Assembly (NCBI GenBank): GCA_963724495.1
Contig: CAVRUZ010000006.1
Location: 434,001-498,000 of the forward strand
From: CAVRUZ01 sp963724495
GTDB lineage: Bacteria > Actinomycetota > Actinomycetes > Propionibacteriales > DAIQRJ01
Reading direction: 5' to 3'
DNA: 64,000 nt
Shown here: positions 61,339 to 64,000 of the stretch, piece after piece
Layout: the number at the start of each line of letters is the position of its first letter
Numbering within the stretch: position 1 is the first letter of the stretch
Notes under the pieces: generated by a model
What the model was told of the DNA's origin: nothing
What the model saw: the letters and a program-made list of their open reading frames with translations, nothing else
Database searches by the model: none
Made by a program: the position numbers and the translations under genes

Positions 61339-62918
61339 GGCCGGCGCAGTGCGTCGGCCGCCCCGGCACCACCCATCAGGACCGCCAGCGTGTCGTCGGC
61401 GAGGTTGCCTGCATCGAACGGGCCGAGGTCGCGCACCGGCTCACCGTCGAGACCTTCCAGCGCCCACTTGCTCACACCGGCCGCCGGCAGCGGGATCGGG
61501 TAGATGCCGTCGAAGCACGCCCGGCACAGCGACTCCTGCGGCTGCCGGGTGGACTCGACCAGCGCGTCGAGCGAGATGTAGGCGAGGGAGTCGGCGCCGA
61601 TCAGTTCGCAGATCTGCTCCGGCGTCAGCGAGTTGGCCACCAGCTCGGCCTTGGATGCGAAGTCGATCCCGTAGAAACAGGGCCACGACACCGGTGGCGA
61701 GGAGATCCGTACGTGCACCTCGGCGGCGCCTGACTCCCGGAGCATCTTGACCTGGGCACGCTGGGTGTTCCCGCGGATGATCGAGTCGTCCACCACGACG
61801 AGGCGCTTGCCTCTGATCGCTTCGCGCAGCGGGTTGAGCTTGAGCCGGATTCCGAGCTGCCGGATGGTCTGGCTCGGCTGGATGAAGGTGCGGCCCACGT
61901 ACGAGTTCTTCACGAATCCCTGGCCGTACGGGATCCCCGATGCTTCGGCGTATCCGATGGCCGCCGGCGTGCCCGACTCCGGCACGCCGATCACCAGGTC
62001 GGCCTCGACCGGCGCCTCCAGCGCCAGCTTGCGTCCTACTTCGACGCGCGCCTCGTGCACGACCCGGCCACCGATGGTGGTGTCGGGGCGGGCCAGGTAG
62101 ACGTACTCGAAGATGCAGCCCTTGCGGTCGGCCTCGGCGAAGCGGGTGGAGCGAACGCCGTCGGCGTCGATCGCCAGCAGTTCACCGGGCTCTACCTCGC
62201 GGACGAAGGTGGCGCCCACGATGTCGAGGGCGGCGGTCTCGCTCGCCACCACCCAGCCGCGCTCCAGCCGGCCGAGAACCAATGGCCGGACTCCCTGCGG
62301 GTCGCGAGCCGCGTAGAGGGTGTCCTCGTCCATGAACACGAGGGAGTAGGCACCCTTGAGCAACGGGAGCACCTTGGCGGCCGCTTCGGTGAGGTTCGCG
62401 TCGTGCAGCCCGGCCAGCAGCGCCGTCAGCACGCCGGTGTCGCTGGTGGAGGAGAGGTCGGAGATCAGCGCCGGCTCGACGCCGACAAGTGCGGTGAGCC
62501 GGCCATCGGCGGCCTGCTCGATGAGTTCGGCGGTGTTGGTGAGGTTGCCGTTGTGGGCAAGAGCGACGCCCCCTACCGATGACGACCGGAAGGTCGGCTG
62601 GGCGTTGCGCCAGGTGGAGCTGCCGGTGGTGGAGTAGCGGCAGTGCCCGATGGCGAGGTGACCCTTCAGCGATTCGAGGGTCGGCTCGTCGAACACCTGC
62701 GACACCAGGCCCATGTCCTTGAAGACCATGATCTGGGAGCCGTTGCTCACCGCGATGCCGGCGGATTCCTGGCCGCGGTGCTGCAGTGCATAGAGGCCGT
62801 AGTAGGTGAGCTTGGAGACAGCCTCACCTGGGGCCCACACGCCGAAGACGCCGCAGGCGTCCTTCGGGCTGGGGTCGTCGGGGTCGAGATCGTGCGACAG
62901 TGCCGGGACTGACCTCAC
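61335..62918 (-). CDS. purF: Amidophosphoribosyltransferase
   Basis: 527 residues from GTG 62918. First committed step of purine synthesis: glutamine and PRPP to phosphoribosylamine. A short propeptide ends before the catalytic Cys in KDACGVFGVWAPGEAVS; LQHRGQESAGIAVS is the glutaminase core. VVVDDSIIRGNTQRAQVKML is the PRPP-binding loop. CFYGIDFASKAELVAN and SLCRACFDGIYP supply Fe-S ligands, as in the Bacillus-type enzyme. No clear ribosome-binding site precedes the GTG. The 31-bp gap to the upstream peptidase gene suggests possible co-transcription. Confidence 0.96.
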   Translation of the reverse strand: MRSVPALSHDLDPDDPSPKDACGVFGVWAPGEAVSKLTYYGLYALQHRGQESAGIAVSNGSQIMVFKDMGLVSQVFDEPTLESLKGHLAIGHCRYSTTGSSTWRNAQPTFRSSSVGGVALAHNGNLTNTAELIEQAADGRLTALVGVEPALISDLSSTSDTGVLTALLAGLHDANLTEAAAKVLPLLKGAYSLVFMDEDTLYAARDPQGVRPLVLGRLERGWVVASETAALDIVGATFVREVEPGELLAIDADGVRSTRFAEADRKGCIFEYVYLARPDTTIGGRVVHEARVEVGRKLALEAPVEADLVIGVPESGTPAAIGYAEASGIPYGQGFVKNSYVGRTFIQPSQTIRQLGIRLKLNPLREAIRGKRLVVVDDSIIRGNTQRAQVKMLRESGAAEVHVRISSPPVSWPCFYGIDFASKAELVANSLTPEQICELIGADSLAYISLDALVESTRQPQESLCRACFDGIYPIPLPAAGVSKWALEGLDGEPVRDLGPFDAGNLADDTLAVLMGGAGAADALRRP

Positions 62919-62949
62919 TGGCGCAAGTGTAGTTGTCGGGCGAGCTGGA

Positions 62950-64000
62950 TCAGGACCGTTCCACTCCCCGGGCCACCTGATCGTCGCGCTGAAGGCCCGC
63001 GAGCTCGGTGAGGAACATCGCCTCGGCCACGCAGACCCGCTCGAACTCCGCCAGATGCAGGCTCTCGTTCGCACCGTGAGCGCGGGAGTCCGGATCCTCC
63101 ACACCGGTCACGAGAATGGCTGCGTTCGGAAACGTCTCGGCGAATGCGGCGACGAACGGGATCGACCCGCCGACGCCGATGTCGACCGGCTCGACGCCCC
63201 ATGAGCCGGCGAACGACCGGCGAGCGGCATCGTGCACACGGCTTGTCGCGTCGATCACGGCGCCGGGGGCCGACGACGTCTCCCCGATCGTGACCTGGGC
63301 TCCCCAGGGCGCGTGCGTGAGCAGGTGATGGGTCAGCGCGGCGAGCGCCTGGTCCGGGTCCTGGGCCGGTGAGATGCGCACGCTGACCACGGCCCGCGCC
63401 GACGGGATCAGCGTGTTGGACACATCGGCGACCGACGGGGCGTCGATGGCCAGCACCGCGACCGCGGGCTCGTGCCACAGCTGCGCCGCGATCCCTCGGC
63501 CGGCCGCCAGCTCCACCGACGGCAGGACGCCGGCTTCCGCGCGCAGCCGGTCGACGGGGTAGTCCACCTCGGCTCCCGCGTAGCCAGTGAGGCCCTCGAT
63601 GGCACAACTGCCGTCGGGATGGTGCAGCGTCGACAGCAGCCGGGCGAGCGCGGTCAGGGCATCGGGCACCGGGCCGCCGAACGCGCCCGAGTGCACCGCG
63701 TGGTCGAGTGTGGCAACCGTGACAACGGCGTCGACAAGTCCGCGCAGCGTGGTGGTGAGCGCGGGTTCGCCGATGGCGAGATTCGTCGAGTCGGCGAGGA
63801 TGATCGCGTCGGCAGCGAGGGCCGGAGCGTGCTCGGCGAGGAACTCGGGCAGTGTCGGCGACCCGGTCTCCTCCTCACCCTCGACGAACAGCGTGACGCC
63901 AACGGGTGGCGAGCCGGCGAAGGTCCGGACCGCGGCAAGATGTGCGGCGATGCCCGCCTTGTCGTCGGCAGCCCCGCGACCGAACAGCCGGCCGCCCGAC
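62950..64000 (-). CDS. M20 family metallopeptidase (dipeptidase type), truncated by window edge
   Basis: The C-terminal 349 residues are in the window; the start lies beyond the right edge. Seen in order: RLFGRGAADDKAGIAAHLAA (metal-binding Asp), LFVEGEEETGSPTLPEFLAE (Glu-Glu, catalytic base and ligand), IILADSTNLAIGEPALTTTL (Asp ligand), the dimerisation domain (HAVHSGAFGGPVPDALTALA) and HGANESLHLAEFERV (final His ligand). Members cleave dipeptides or N-acyl amino acids with two zinc ions. It is followed by purF with a 31-bp gap. Confidence 0.9.
   Translation of the reverse strand, partial: SGGRLFGRGAADDKAGIAAHLAAVRTFAGSPPVGVTLFVEGEEETGSPTLPEFLAEHAPALAADAIILADSTNLAIGEPALTTTLRGLVDAVVTVATLDHAVHSGAFGGPVPDALTALARLLSTLHHPDGSCAIEGLTGYAGAEVDYPVDRLRAEAGVLPSVELAAGRGIAAQLWHEPAVAVLAIDAPSVADVSNTLIPSARAVVSVRISPAQDPDQALAALTHHLLTHAPWGAQVTIGETSSAPGAVIDATSRVHDAARRSFAGSWGVEPVDIGVGGSIPFVAAFAETFPNAAILVTGVEDPDSRAHGANESLHLAEFERVCVAEAMFLTELAGLQRDDQVARGVERS

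Overview
The window is 64 kb of very GC-rich, densely coded DNA with frequent GTG starts and many 1-8 nt stop/start overlaps (ATGA, GTGA, TGATG). The gene set (BldC-type regulator, Lsr2, ClpC, DisA-RadA, DUF3073, DUF222-HNH nuclease, MoxR/DUF58 operon, PanC-PanD-NadB-NadC block) points to an actinomycete. Propionibacteriales is my best guess, but only a guess. I see no rRNA, tRNA, CRISPR array, prophage or transposase.

Layout. 1-5 kb: edge of a ROK sugar kinase, an aminoglycoside-phosphotransferase-like kinase, then trpS behind a textbook ribosome-mediated attenuator (17-codon leader with Trp-Trp), a DHFR/RibD-like protein, a frameshifted glycerophosphodiesterase and a DUF222-HNH nuclease. 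5-9.5 kb (minus): BadF/NagK-type kinase, sugar phosphate isomerase, proline dehydrogenase, proC, PhyH-type dioxygenase. 9.5-14 kb (plus): YdbS/YdbT-type PH-domain membrane pair whose second member runs into an APH kinase domain, a Cys-rich protein and a methyltransferase. 14-18.5 kb (minus): two Gfo/Idh/MocA dehydrogenases, a sulfatase and a GNAT. 18.6-21.2 kb: radA-disA. 21.2-24.5 kb: a Gfo/Idh gene broken by three frameshifts, a PPOX-type protein, a VOC protein and mutY.

24.4-33.2 kb: a complete Dpp/Opp-type ABC importer (five genes) next to an AraC regulator and a second PhyH enzyme with a GroEL-like Gly/Met tail, divergent from a second stand-alone APH-like kinase. 33.2-36.3 kb: ferredoxin-NADP reductase type 2, methyltransferase, frameshifted DinB/maleylpyruvate-isomerase-type gene. 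36.4-47.8 kb: housekeeping block clpC, lsr2, (SDR on the other strand), lysS, AIM24, nadC, nadB, panD, panC, DUF2520. 47.9-54.7 kb (plus): DUF1707/DUF4190-like membrane protein, a Gfo/Idh-aldo/keto-reductase fusion, a CUT1 sugar importer without its own ATPase, and a lipoprotein. 54.7-59 kb (minus): DUF4129 - unknown - MoxR - DUF58 - membrane protein operon. 59-64 kb: bldC, DUF3073, purM-purF and an M20 peptidase cut by the right edge.

Three things stand out. (1) The trpS leader has four RNA segments that can form mutually exclusive pause, antiterminator and terminator hairpins. (2) Several genes end in short direct tandem duplications (14-19 bp) that include the stop codon, and the SDR gene has a 23-bp duplication carrying its start codon. 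I know of no named element like this. (3) About ten single-base frame disruptions fall in seven genes, usually in GC-rich runs; these may be residual assembly indels, so the broken genes should be checked against reads before being called pseudogenes.
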